DNA of 64,000 bases, from positions 3,469,000-3,532,999 of the forward strand of contig JASKMD010000020.1 of NCBI GenBank assembly GCA_030144725.1. Direction: 5' to 3'. The notes beneath the pieces were generated by a model. That model was not told the origin of the DNA. It made no database searches and saw only the letters and a list, made by a program, of their open reading frames with translations. Within the stretch, counting starts at the first letter, position 1; each line of letters opens with the position of its first letter. The translations under genes and the position numbers were made by a program. The stretch is from Haematococcus lacustris. Lineage: Eukaryota; Chlorophyta; Chlorophyceae; Chlamydomonadales; Haematococcaceae. Positions 45,201 through 54,627 of this stretch are shown piece by piece.

Positions 45201-47063
45201 GTGGGTGCTGTTGCCGTCAGGGCGAGGGGGGTGGGTGCTGTTGCCGGCAGGGCGAGGGGGGTAGGAGTGCTGCTTCAGCAAGCTGCGCACGTGGTGGGGG
45301 TGAGTGCTGTTGCCGGCAGGGCGAGGGGGGTGGGTGCTGTTGCCGGCAGGGCGGAGGGGGTGGGTGCTGTTGCCGGCAGGGCGGAGGGGGTGGGTGCTGT
45401 TGCCGGCAGGGCGAGGGGGGTGGGTGCTGTTGCCGGCAGGGCGAGGGGGGTGGGTGCTGTTGCCGTCAGGGCGAGGGGGGTAGGAGTGCTGCTTCAGCAA
45501 GCTGCGCACGTGGTGGGGGTGGGTGCTGTTGCCGGCAGGGCGGAGGGGGTGGGTGCTGTTGCCGTCAGGGCGAGGGGGGTGGGTGCTGTTGCCGTCAGGG
45601 CGAGGGGGGTGGGTGCTGTTGCCGGCAGGGCGAGGGGGGTGGGTGCTGTTGCCGGCAGGGCGAGGGGGGTGGGTGCTGTTGCCGGCTGGGCGAGGGGGGT
45701 GGGTGCTGTTGCCGTCAGGGCGAGGGGGGTGGGTGCTGTTGCCGGCAGGGCGAGGGGGGTGGGTGCTGTTGCCGGCAGGGCGAGGGGGGTAGGAGTGCTG
45801 CTTCAGCAAGCTGCGCACGTGGTGGGGGTGGGTGCTGTTGCCGGCAGGGCGGAGGGGGTGGGTGCTGTTGCCGTCAGGGCGAGGGGGGTGGGTGCTGTTG
45901 CCGTCAGGGCGAGGGGGGTGGGTGCTGTTGCCGTCAGGGCGAGGGGGGTGGGTGCTGTTGCCGGCAGGGCGAGGGGGGTAGGAGTGCTGCTTCAGCAAGC
46001 TGCGCACGTGGTGAGGGTGGGTGCTGTTACCGGCAGGGCGGAGGGGGTGGGTGCTGTTGCCGTCAGGGCGAGGGGGGTGGGTGCTGTTGCCGTCAGGGCG
46101 GAGGGGGTGGGTGCTGTTGCCGGCAGGGCGAGGGGGGTGGGTGCTGTTGCCGTCAGGGCGAGGGGGGTAGGAGTGCTGCTTCAGCAAGCTGCGCACGTGG
46201 TGGGGGTGGGTGCTGTTGCCGGCAGGGCGGAGGGGGTGGGTGCTGTTGCCGTCAGGGCGAGGGGGGTGGGTGCTGTTGCCGTCAGGGCGAGGGGGGTGGG
46301 TGCTGTTGCCGGCAGGGCGAGGGGGGTGGGTGCTGTTGCCGTCAGGGCGAGGGGGGTGGGTGCTGTTGCCGGCTGGGCGAGGGGGGTGGGTGCTGTTGCC
46401 GGCAGGGCGAGGGGGGTGGGTGCTGTTGCCGGCAGGGCGAGGGGGGTAGGAGTGCTGCTTCAGCAAGCTGCGCACGTGGTGGGGGTGGGTGCTGTTGCCG
46501 GCAGGGCGGAGGGGGTGGGTGCTGTTGCCGTCAGGGCGAGGGGGGTGGGTGCTGTTGCCGTCAGGGCGAGGGGGGTGGGTGCTGTTGCCGGCAGGGCGAG
46601 GGGGGTGGGTGCTGTTACCGGCAGGGCGAGGGGGGTGGGTGCTGTTGCCGGCAGGGCGAGGGGGGTGGGTGCTGTTACCGGCAGGGCGAGGGGGGTGGGT
46701 GCTGTTGCCGGCAGGGCGAGGGGGGTGGGTGCTGTTACCGGCAGGGCGAGGTTCACTGGTCCCATTGCCAAGAGGATCTGGGAGGGGATGGTCAGGCCCT
46801 GAACGTGATTTGAGGCTGCGCAGTGTAATCTTTGCGAGAGCCCAGCTTTCACCGTCGGTCCCGCTGCTGCTCGCCCCATTGCGAGCCCCTGCGGCGCACA
46901 CAGGAAAAGTGTTATCGCCCCGGGTATCGCGCGCAAATCCTCTGTCTGTCCTGGGATGCTCTGCTGTCTGCGCTGCGGCGTTGCTTCGTTGCAGTGACCC
47001 ACCTGTAAGAACGGCGAATGCACATAGCAAGCCAGAGAGTACCAAGACACGCCGCCGTTGCAT
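42245..47063 (-). CDS. Giant secreted repeat protein with an N-glycosylation sequon in every decapeptide
   Basis: ATG at 47063 opens a signal peptide (MQRRRVLVLSGLLCAFAVL, then TGGSLQRSNAAA), followed by about 70 non-repetitive residues ending PLPDPLGNGTSEP. The rest is a decapeptide, consensus P-[PL]-R-P-[AD]-G-N-S-T-H, repeated about 115-120 times (estimated from length). It is interrupted 18 times by a 13-residue unit PHHVRSLLKQHSY (one copy HHVRRLLKQHSY). Each decapeptide carries the sequon Asn-Ser-Thr, and Pro/Arg/His dominate the rest. The open frame continues without a stop to 42492. There a run of about ten G (42507-42516, plus strand) shifts it, giving PPPPSR-stop. In the other frame the repeats go on and end PCKPSPPPKLLSELS at 42245, so an indel is likely. 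I infer a cell-wall or extracellular-matrix glycoprotein. I recognise no family. The ORF is also open upstream to 47450, but 47063 is chosen for the signal peptide. Confidence 0.7.
42300..46750. repeat. 30-bp minisatellite array with higher-order repeats
   Basis: The plus-strand unit is about GGGTGGGTGCTGTTGCCGGC then AGGGCGAGGG, with G/T, A/G and C/G variants. It is interrupted 19 times by a 39-bp insert containing GAGTGCTGCTTCAGCAAGCT. Higher-order copies are evident: 42994-43383 recurs almost base for base at 44059-44448 (offset 1,065 bp), and 44707-45006 resembles 45523-45792 and 46210-46449. The array forms the coding sequence of the repeat protein on the minus strand. Since 30 and 39 are multiples of 3, the opposite strand is also open for about 1,500 codons. 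Confidence 0.95.
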
Positions 47064-47700
47064 TGTGCGGAGAGTTTTGCTAATTGAACGCTGTCTGTGC
47101 AGCACAGTTTCCAAGTCGCAGTTATAGTGGCCGGCAATGTCTGTCTGGCGTACACCGTGATGGTGTGAGAGGCGGCTTCTCGGCAGTACGCCGCTGCATG
47201 ATGTCGCCTTTACCCAAGACAGCGAGGCTGTCGTGATTCCAAGCTGTGGAGCACGCCGTTGCACGATGGCACCAAGCAAGAGCGATCGCTGTCTCACATT
47301 TGTCAGTGGCGCCCTCTGCATGCATGTGTATACCGATTTACATATATAGCCGACTGTGAAGGGGAGAAGCCGCTGAGATCCGGTAGAGTCGTAGCGCACA
47401 CCGGGTCTTACACGTAGTGTCCCAGGACAGCTGTTCTGAGCCTGCAACAAGGAAGATCACATCACCTACAACCATTTTCACATGTCTGAAAAGGTTCCTC
47501 CCCTGTGCCTCGTGCTGCTGCCTCCCCCCCTCGCGCCTGCTCCTGGCTGGCTAGCCTGGCCTGCCTGCCTGGCCTGCCTGTCCTCGGGGGTTACCTCTGC
47601 CCCCCCTTCAGCGGCCTGATTGTAGTTCTTGGCCGTAACCCCCGTAACCCCCGTAACCCCCTTTTGCCACCTCACCCTCCTGGACTAACCACAACTGTGC
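47064..47700. promoter_or_regulatory. Upstream region of the repeat-protein gene
   Basis: Minus strand contains GCTATATATG (47350-47341), a possible TATA box about 280 nt before the chosen ATG. A 5' UTR of about 250 nt, or an intron in it, would then be needed. At 47634-47661 lie three to four GTAACCCCC repeats. Confidence 0.35.
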
Positions 47701-48430
47701 AGTGACGGCATACGATGAGGGATGGCATACGTGGCTGGCAGCACGGTGCTGGGAGCAGGGGCTGGGGCAAGGATTGCTGGCTGAGGGCCTGGGGGGTAGG
47801 GCTGAGACCCAGCCTGTCTGTGCCTCATCACCATCATCAAGACCTCACCTGTTGGTGAGTCAGGGAACTGCTCCCCTCTGCTGGCCCGGCTGCGCAACAC
47901 CTCTGCCAGCTGCATGTTATGCATCTGCGCTGACACGTCAGGCAGGTAGGCATCCGGCCCTGACCCTGCCCTAGGCCCCCCTGCTGCTCCTGCCCCTGAT
48001 GCACAGCTGCAAGGGGGACTGCTGCCGGGCGTTGAGGGGGCTGGACGCAGCCCCAAGACTCAGCAACGTCTGCAGACAGGGCAGACAGGGCAGAATGGGT
48101 GGGTTACGTCAGCCTGGCTCAGGTCAGGGGGTGGGGGTGCAATCAGTGCTAGCAGGAAACTGCTGCTGCTACTGCTGCCATTTCCCCTAGCTGCTGCAGC
48201 ACCGCCCAGGCATAGCCATAGGGATCAGGATAGGAGGGCAGTAGGTGAGGGCGCTGAAAGCTGTGAGGCTGTGGGGGGCATACATGGTGCATGGGGCTGG
48301 GTCTACAAAGCCGCTCTCAAACAGCCCCCCTGACTTTGGTCCTGCTGTGTGCACAGCCTGTGGTCCCACTGCGTAGGGGGCTGCTGCTGCTTGGAGGGAA
48401 AGCTGGCGGGTTGCGGGTGCGATCAATAAA
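47700..48430 (-). CDS. Weak exon candidates of an unrecognised gene
   Basis: A minus-strand segment near 48000-47850 reads GPDAYLPDVSAQMHNMQLAE followed by VLRSRASRGEQFPDSPT, then CAG|GTGAGG, a good donor. Upstream, about 48390-48190 reads GPKSGGLFESGFVDPAPCTM and ends in a stop in that frame. Neither resembles a family I know, and I could not join them in phase. They may be exons of one small gene or chance ORFs. Confidence 0.25.
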
Positions 48431-48756
48431 TTCCGTGTGCGCGGGGAGCGTCAATGCTCTCAGACCCCAGCCCAAGAGCTCTGGCGACTCGAGGGATGGT
48501 TAGGGTAGGAAGGTTTCGCCAGGCTGTTAGCCTTCAAGCAATTACGCTGTTAGTTTTGATGAGGTGCCCAGTGGTCTGTCCCGGGAAAGTGCCATCTTCG
48601 TGGGGTTTGTAGTCATCAAGGGTGCGACCGAGGATGCTTCAATATGATTGTAGCGGAGTGCGATTACCCACAGGCCCACATGTTGTGTAGCGTTCCGATT
48701 CTGCACTAAGCAGTCGGCCGCTAGTGTCACTGACGAAGTGTGATACAGGCAGGTTA

Positions 48757-48786
48757 AATGGTGGGCTGTATTGCCTGCCCACCATT
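48757..48786. other. Perfect 10-bp hairpin
   Basis: AATGGTGGGC (48757-48766) and GCCCACCATT (48777-48786) are perfect inverted repeats around a 10-base loop. It lies in the presumed 5' LTR/leader of the Gypsy element, just before a GGGTTCGATCCCC string resembling a tRNA T-arm. Confidence 0.6.
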
Positions 48787-48923
48787 CGGGTTCGATCCCC
48801 GGGGGCCGTTCTATGTCCTGGCCTGGTTACGCTGAGACAGTCTGACACCTGTAACAGCTATTAGCGTTGCATGGCGCTCACACGTTGAAAAGATTTAAGG
48901 CGCGCTCTTCCTGAACGCTACAT

Positions 48924-48938
48924 TGGTTTCCGCAATCG
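48924..48938 (+). promoter_or_regulatory. Probable primer-binding site
   Basis: TGGTTTCCGCAATCG begins one base after a CA that could end the 5' LTR. TGG pairs with the CCA tail of a tRNA, and the next bases would pair with an acceptor end reading GCGGAAACCA. The gag ATG follows directly at 48939. The tRNA is not identified. Confidence 0.45.
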
Positions 48939-50495
48939 ATGACTCTCAACGCCGCAGACATGGCAGACGGTACTCCCACTGGAGAGACACCTGGCGCCGG
49001 CACATCCGCCGACCCAGACAACTTCAGAGGTCTGCTAGCACTCGCTCGCACTGACCCCAACTTTCGCAGAGACCTGCAGGCAGCTCTGAACCCTGCGGGT
49101 ACTTCTGCTAACCCTTCCCGTCCTGGCACTGGCCCACTGGACGATGAACTTCTCAATGATGAGGAGGAGGCTGAGGACGAAGACGCCCAGCAAGACGAAG
49201 ATGAGGAAGAAGAGGACGAGGCTGAGCAGCTTCGCGAGGAACTGGCGGCTACCAGAATGGAGCTGAACTCGCTGCGCATACGCCAGAGGAACTTGGACCG
49301 CGCTATGTCTTCCTTGGCTGCTCAGGTGAGCCTAGTTCCTGGTAGATCGTCTTCCTATCAGGACAGGCTGTTTGGAATGCGCACGCCCTCCCCAAGCAGG
49401 TCTGGTACACGTCCAGCGTGTATTCCTGGCACTTATCTGTCTGCTGGTGGACGAGGTGGCGCTTTGCACCACCTCCTGTCCCCTGCTCCTACTTCTGTTC
49501 CGGCTGCCAAGGCTGTGCCTGGCCCAGACAAGTGGACAGATGCCTGCATCAAATCAGTCCGCAGGGCTTCGGCCTTCTGCGATGACTTGGAGGCCCACTG
49601 TGCTCGCTATTCTTTGGACATTGTCTCTGTCTTCCCTGCTTTCCTATCTGGTGCAGCACGCAATGCTTGGTACCCTTCGGTCCAGCAAGCTCATTTTGCG
49701 CAGACAGGTGTTGCCCCTCCCTGGCAGTTCTTGCGTGCGTCTTTCCTTGAGTATACAGGGGATGATTTGCGGGATGACATGCTTGAGGCTCGCGACAGAC
49801 TGCTCGACAGGTCGATCCGTATGGGTCCCAGTTATCCTGAACTCACTGACTATCTCATTGCGTTTAGGAACAACCTGTTAACTGCTGGTGCGCAGTGCAT
49901 GGACGAGTCCCTCCTGGTCAATCTGTTTGTTACTGGGTTGTCTCCCAGTCTGCGTGAGACTGTCCTGAAGGACATTGTCCCCTTGCAGAACCCGACATTG
50001 ACCCAGGCAATTGATTCTGCCAGGCAGGCACAGCGTAATGCTGTGTTCCTGGCCGGTGCAGTCAATCCCAAGCGCCATGTGGCTGCTGTGCAGGGCCGTG
50101 CCATCACTGAGCGCGCAGAGCATGAGATACATGAGACAAAGATGACGGTGCCTGCTCCTGCTCGCCAAGCATCTGCCCCCCGCTCTGCTGGCCGTCAAGT
50201 GCCCAGGATGGGAGGCATGCGGCCAGGGCCTCCCCCTGCTGCTACTGGCAAGAGAGCTGGTGCTGCTGCTGCTGCCACGGCTGTCAAGCCTGGCCAGTAT
50301 TGCCACCACTGCTACTCCCCTGATCATTTGAAGCCCCAGTGTCCCTGGAAGCACCTCCCTGCCAAGCAGGCCCGTGAACAGTCAGGCTACTCAAGGCCAC
50401 CTGCTGGGGCCAATGTGCCTCAGAAGCGCAGCCGCCCAGATGATGATGATAAGGGGCAGGGCAAGGGCAAGCTGGCCACTGCTAATGCCAAATAG
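48939..50495 (+). CDS. gag: Gag polyprotein of the Gypsy element
   Basis: 518 residues. An acidic N-terminal third (DEEEAEDEDAQQDEDEEEED at about residues 73-92) with a predicted coiled coil is followed by a retrotransposon gag/capsid-like region (DKWTDACIKSVRRASAF to about residue 390; contains YLDIVSVFPAFLSGAARNAW-like helices). Near residue 448 is a CCHC zinc knuckle CHHCYSPDHLKPQC (CX2CX4HX4C) that binds RNA. The C-terminus is basic (KGQGKGKLATANAK) and ends in UAG. ATGs at 48939 and 48960 are both possible starts. Because pol follows in the same frame without another stop, this protein is probably also made as a Gag-Pol fusion. Confidence 0.85.
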   Translation: MTLNAADMADGTPTGETPGAGTSADPDNFRGLLALARTDPNFRRDLQAALNPAGTSANPSRPGTGPLDDELLNDEEEAEDEDAQQDEDEEEEDEAEQLREELAATRMELNSLRIRQRNLDRAMSSLAAQVSLVPGRSSSYQDRLFGMRTPSPSRSGTRPACIPGTYLSAGGRGGALHHLLSPAPTSVPAAKAVPGPDKWTDACIKSVRRASAFCDDLEAHCARYSLDIVSVFPAFLSGAARNAWYPSVQQAHFAQTGVAPPWQFLRASFLEYTGDDLRDDMLEARDRLLDRSIRMGPSYPELTDYLIAFRNNLLTAGAQCMDESLLVNLFVTGLSPSLRETVLKDIVPLQNPTLTQAIDSARQAQRNAVFLAGAVNPKRHVAAVQGRAITERAEHEIHETKMTVPAPARQASAPRSAGRQVPRMGGMRPGPPPAATGKRAGAAAAATAVKPGQYCHHCYSPDHLKPQCPWKHLPAKQAREQSGYSRPPAGANVPQKRSRPDDDDKGQGKGKLATANAK

Positions 50496-53400
50496 GGTGT
50501 TGCCCAGCCAGGCAGGTGCTGTTCCTGTGCTGCGGTAGCAACAACTGCTGAGCCTGATCAACTGTCTGCTGCATGCAACTGTGCTAATGTTGCCTGCACA
50601 CAGCCTGAGAAGCAGACTGATGCACTCTGTGTTTCATTGCCTGCCAACAACAAACCAAGGCCACAGGGTCCTGCCATGAGTGCTGTGGACAACTGCAAGT
50701 GTGCTGTGCCTGTGTCTGAGTCAAAGCCTGAGAAGACTGCCGTGCTGGCAGCTAGCTTTGCTGGTTTCTGTTGTGAGGCTGCTGACCCATGCCTTAGTCA
50801 TGTGGTATCCTGTAAGACAGCCCTTTGTTGCCCCATGCTGCCGTCCCAAGTCATCCTGGGGGTTGCTGGACAAGACAACAAGGTAAGGTTCCAGTTTACT
50901 GGCACCATCGACAGCCATGTCTGCCATATGTTAGCTGATGGTGGTGCTGACGCGTCATTCATTAGTGCTAGCTATGTTCAGCTGCATGGTATTCCTCTCT
51001 ATACCTATCCTGTGTCACTTAGGTTTGATGTTGCTAACAATCAACCTGTGATCTGTGAGCACTATGTCAAGGTACAGTTGCACATTGCCAGCTTTAGCTG
51101 CATGTGCCTGCTGACTGTCATGCCTGACCTTGTTCATGCTTATGACGTGCTCCTGGGTGCTGACTGGCTGTCTGTGCAGGGGGCCTTGATCGACTACGTC
51201 GACCAGACCCTGACCCTGCGCACTGCCCAAGGTAACACAACCTTGCATCCACACACAGGTGACATGAGTGCTGCTGGCCAGTGTGTTGCCAACAGGCCAC
51301 CTGGGTCCACCCACTCACTGCCCCGCCCACCTGCTGCTGTACTTGCTGCTGTGTCCAAAGCCAACCCAAAGGCCTTTGTGACAGCTAAGCAAGCAGCCAG
51401 ATGGTTGCGTAAAGGGGGCTCTGCTATGGTTGCTATGGTGTCTTTGGAAGACCTTACCTTGCCAGCAGATGTTTCACCTGTCCATAGACAGCACCTCCAA
51501 GCTCTGCTTGATGAATACTCTGATGTATTCCAACCCATCACTGGACTCCCACCAGAGCGTGCAGTAGGGCACTCCATCCCCTTGCAGCCTGATGCTAAGC
51601 CTCCAGCTAGGCCTAGCTATAGGATGTCCAAACCTGAGCATGATGAACTGCGTAGACAGATCACTGATCTCCTTGCCAAAGGCCTGATAGAGCCCAGCTC
51701 CTCTCCCTTTGCTGCACCAGTGCTGTTTGTCCAGAAGAAATCAGGTGAGCTGCGCATGTGCATTGATTACCGCCAGCTCAATAAAATTACAATCAGGGAC
51801 CAGTATCCTTTGCCACGCATTGATGATCTGTTTGATCAGCTCGCAGGAAAAACTGTGTTCTCCTCCCTTGACTTGCAGGCTGGTTACCACCAGATCCGCA
51901 TCCCGGCTGAGGATGTCCCTAAAACTGCGTTCAGGACACCTGAAGGACACTACCAATTCAAGGTATTGTGTTTTGGCCTGACAAATGCTCCTGCCACGTT
52001 CCAGCGTGTAATGAATGAAGCATTTGCTGAGGTGATAAATGACTGTGCCCTCGTGTATCTCGATGATATCCTGGTGATGTCCGAAAACACTGAGCAGCAC
52101 CTAGTCCACCTCAGACGTGTATTTGACTTACTGCGTAAGAATAAATTCTATGCTAAGTTATCTAAATGTGAGTTTATGAAACGCACACTGATGTTCCTGG
52201 GCCATATCATAAGTGCTCAGGGTATATCTGTCGACCCTTGTAAAGTTACTGCCATCTCTAACTGGCCTGTCCCTACAAGCCTCAAAACCCTGCAGTCTTT
52301 CCTGGGCGCTGCTAATTATGTCCGTAAATTCGTTCATAATTTTAGCACCATTGCTGCACCCCTCACTAACCTGACTGGCCCCAAGAAGGACTCGTTCCCT
52401 TGGAAAGCATGGCCTCAGGCTGAGTTGGATGCATTCAATGCCTTGAAGCAGGCCATTTCTAATGTGCCTATGCTCAAGCTTCCTGATCACAGCAAACCCT
52501 TCCAGGTGCACTGCGATGCGTCCCTTGAGGGCATCGGTGCAGTCCTGATGCAGGATGGCTACCCGTTGGCGTATTACTCCAGGAAATTAATCCCTGCTGA
52601 GGTTAATTACACCACGGGCGAACAGGAACTGCTGGCATTGGTATCTGCGTGTCAACAGTGGAGGTGTTACCTGGAAGGGGTACCATTCACTCTGTACACA
52701 GATCACCGGCCACTCATCTCTCTGCCCACTCAAAACATACTCTCACGCAGGCAGACTAGATGGATGGAATTCCTGGCCCGCTTCTCATATACCATTGAGT
52801 ATTTACCTGGTATATCTAATCCCGCTGATCCGTTGTCACGCATTCCAGCTGCCACAGTACAGACGTGTAAAGGCCCTGGTGCTGATAATGTGAAGAGTAT
52901 CCTTGTCATGACTAGGAGTAAGCGGCGTTCTCAGGAGGGGGAGGAAACTGGTGCTGAGGCACGTAAAACGAGTGCTGGTGATGCCGCTGCGCCACCCACA
53001 CAACCACCACCAGGCCAAGGTGATGGTGCTGCTGTAAGGCCACCCACCAAACGTGTCACTTGGGCTGCTGATGTACCAGCAGATGGAGAACCCAGTGCAC
53101 CCAAACCACCAGGTCCCTTGTCAAACCTGCATGAGTGGTTGGTCAGAGCCTATGCTGCTGATTCCAACTTCACCAAGCGTAGGAAGACTAAGAACTACTA
53201 CCTGGATGATAATGGCCTATGGAGACATAACAAACGACGCACCGTCATTGTGCCCCGTGACAAACAGCTACGAGAGCATATCCTGCATGAGATGCACGAT
53301 GCTAAGTATGCTGGCCACGTTGGGATCACTAAGACGTTGGAGCATGTCATGCGTGTGTTCTGGTGGAAACACTTACGCACTGATGTGCGTCACTATGTAA

Positions 53401-54554
53401 CAACATGTGATGCATGCCAGAGAAACAAGTCGGTTACAGCTAAGCCATGGGGGTTCCTTCACCCTCTGTCTATACCTGGATACCGCTGGGAAGTCATGCA
53501 CATGGACTTCATAACCAAACTACCGTCCGGATCACATGGATATGATTCCATTTGTGTATTCGTTGACAGGCTCTCTAAGATGGTACATCTGGTGCCCTGC
53601 AAAGAGAGCATGGACGCTCCTGAGTTTGCACAACTCTTCATTGATAAGGTATTTGTCCACCATGGGCTACCCTCTGAAGTTGTGAGTGATCGGGGTTCCC
53701 TTTTCGTGAGTAAATTCTGGCAAGCTGTATGCAAACTAGTGGGCATGAAGCACTCACTCACCTCCAGCTATCACCCCCAGTCAAACGGGCAGGTTGAGCG
53801 TTACAACAAAGTGTTGGAGGAGATGCTTAGGCATTATATCTCTCCCACTCAACGAGACTGGCCTAAACACCTCTCGTTTGCCGAGTTTGCAATTAATAAC
53901 TCATGGCAAGAAAGCATTAAGTCTACACCTTTCCTGGTTAATTATGGACAGTCCCCAGTGACACCGGTGACCCATGGGTTACCTCGGTTACCACCTCCTA
54001 TGGCCCAGTTCTTCTCTGAAGGCTGGGAGAAGGGTGTTCAAGGAGCCAGACGGTGCATGAAACTGGCACAGAGCCGCCAGGCTAATGGTGCTAATCCACA
54101 CAGGAAATCCTCGGACAGTGTGTTCCAAGTGGGTGACCGTGTGCTGCTTAGTACCATGAACCTACGTAACATGGTGGGCAAAGCCAGGAAGCTGCTGCCA
54201 CGGTATGTGGGGCCTTTCAGGATTGAAGCTCATGTGGGCGAGGACGCTGTAAAGCTGACACTGCCACCAGCCATGTCTAGGATTCATCCTGTGTTCCATG
54301 TGTCATTGCTAAGACCCTATGAGGGCAACTTTGGTCGTCTACCCCCCACTGAGTTGGGCTGGCTAGATGATTCCCCACAGTATGAAGTAGAACGCATTGT
54401 GAACCACCGGCATGTGCGTGCAGGCAAAGCAAAGGAGTACCTTGTCAAGTGGAAGGGCTATGAAGACTCTGACAACACTTGGGAGCCTGCCAGCAATCTA
54501 GCAAATGCCCCTGACTGCGTGAACTTGTATAAGGCTCAGCATGGCTTGCTGTGA
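50496..54554 (+). CDS. pol: Pol polyprotein: protease, RT, RNase H, integrase, chromodomain
   Basis: Frame is open from the codon after the gag UAG to 54554. Counting residues from 50637: protease with LADGGADASFI near 100 (DGGA where DSGA or DTGA is usual); reverse transcriptase with VYLDDILVMS near 473; RNase H with CDASLEGIGAVL near 625; integrase HHCC finger (GHVGITKTLEHV ... CDACQRNK) from about 886; catalytic Asp in MDFITKL (about 955) and DRGSLF (about 1017), and Glu in NGQVERYNK (about 1050). A C-terminal chromodomain (VERIVNHRHVRAGKAKEYLV then KWKGYEDSDNTWEP) from about 1248 probably targets integration to particular chromatin. No in-frame stops, so likely functional. No ATG is well placed at the beginning, which fits translation as a Gag-Pol fusion. 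Confidence 0.93.
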   Translation, partial: GVAQPGRCCSCAAVATTAEPDQLSAACNCANVACTQPEKQTDALCVSLPANNKPRPQGPAMSAVDNCKCAVPVSESKPEKTAVLAASFAGFCCEAADPCLSHVVSCKTALCCPMLPSQVILGVAGQDNKVRFQFTGTIDSHVCHMLADGGADASFISASYVQLHGIPLYTYPVSLRFDVANNQPVICEHYVKVQLHIASFSCMCLLTVMPDLVHAYDVLLGADWLSVQGALIDYVDQTLTLRTAQGNTTLHPHTGDMSAAGQCVANRPPGSTHSLPRPPAAVLAAVSKANPKAFVTAKQAARWLRKGGSAMVAMVSLEDLTLPADVSPVHRQHLQALLDEYSDVFQPITGLPPERAVGHSIPLQPDAKPPARPSYRMSKPEHDELRRQITDLLAKGLIEPSSSPFAAPVLFVQKKSGELRMCIDYRQLNKITIRDQYPLPRIDDLFDQLAGKTVFSSLDLQAGYHQIRIPAEDVPKTAFRTPEGHYQFKVLCFGLTNAPATFQRVMNEAFAEVINDCALVYLDDILVMSENTEQHLVHLRRVFDLLRKNKFYAKLSKCEFMKRTLMFLGHIISAQGISVDPCKVTAISNWPVPTSLKTLQSFLGAANYVRKFVHNFSTIAAPLTNLTGPKKDSFPWKAWPQAELDAFNALKQAISNVPMLKLPDHSKPFQVHCDASLEGIGAVLMQDGYPLAYYSRKLIPAEVNYTTGEQELLALVSACQQWRCYLEGVPFTLYTDHRPLISLPTQNILSRRQTRWMEFLARFSYTIEYLPGISNPADPLSRIPAATVQTCKGPGADNVKSILVMTRSKRRSQEGEETGAEARKTSAGDAAAPPTQPPPGQGDGAAVRPPTKRVTWAADVPADGEPSAPKPPGPLSNLHEWLVRAYAADSNFTKRRKTKNYYLDDNGLWRHNKRRTVIVPRDKQLREHILHEMHDAKYAGHVGITKTLEHVMRVFWWKHLRTDVRHYVTTCDACQRNKSVTAKPWGFLHPLSIPGYRWEVMHMDFITKLPSGSHGYDSICVFVDRLSKMVHLVPCKESMDAPEFAQLFIDKVFVHHGLPSEVVSDRGSLFVSKFWQAVCKLVGMKHSLTSSYHPQSNGQVERYNKVLEEMLRHYISPTQRDWPKHLSFAEFAINNSWQESIKSTPFLVNYGQSPVTPVTHGLPRLPPPMAQFFSEGWEKGVQGARRCMKLAQSRQANGANPHRKSSDSVFQVGDRVLLSTMNLRNMVGKARKLLPRYVGPFRIEAHVGEDAVKLTLPPAMSRIHPVFHVSLLRPYEGNFGRLPPTELGWLDDSPQYEVERIVNHRHVRAGKAKEYLVKWKGYEDSDNTWEPASNLANAPDCVNLYKAQHGLL

Positions 54555-54627
54555 TTTAAATGTGGGACATGGGCTCCATGTAGTCTTGCTGGTTGCTTTG
54601 CTGCATGCTATGTGCCTTGGTGTGCTA

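Larger units (their letters stand above)
48500..54627 (+). mobile_element. Ty3/Gypsy LTR retrotransposon (chromovirus), 3' LTR lost in gap
   Basis: Contains gag (48939-50495) and pol (50496-54554) with the Ty3/Gypsy domain order protease-RT-RNase H-integrase-chromodomain. The probable 5' LTR ends in ...GCTACA at about 48922; its left edge cannot be fixed without the other LTR (48500 is a guess). After the stop, 54555-54627 holds a purine-rich stretch (AAATGTGGGACATGGG) suitable as a polypurine tract before the 500-N gap. Coding sequence is intact apart from one in-frame UAG between gag and pol, suggesting a recent insertion. Confidence 0.85.

Noticed and set aside
42300..46750. Regular repeats resembling a CRISPR array
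   Set aside because: Units are contiguous with no unique spacers, they encode a protein, and the host is a eukaryote.
42323..46813. Plus-strand 1,496-residue Gly/Cys-rich ORF (GGGCCCRQGEG repeats) and a second plus-strand 1,438-residue ORF
   Set aside because: They are antisense readings of the same 30-bp array, open only because the period is a multiple of three. The minus strand alone has a signal peptide and a unique N-terminal region.
48738..48810. tRNA gene suggested by GGGTTCGATCCCC
   Set aside because: No matching 5' acceptor strand (about ACGGCCC) or cloverleaf arms occur at the required distance; only a T-arm-like string and an unrelated hairpin are present.
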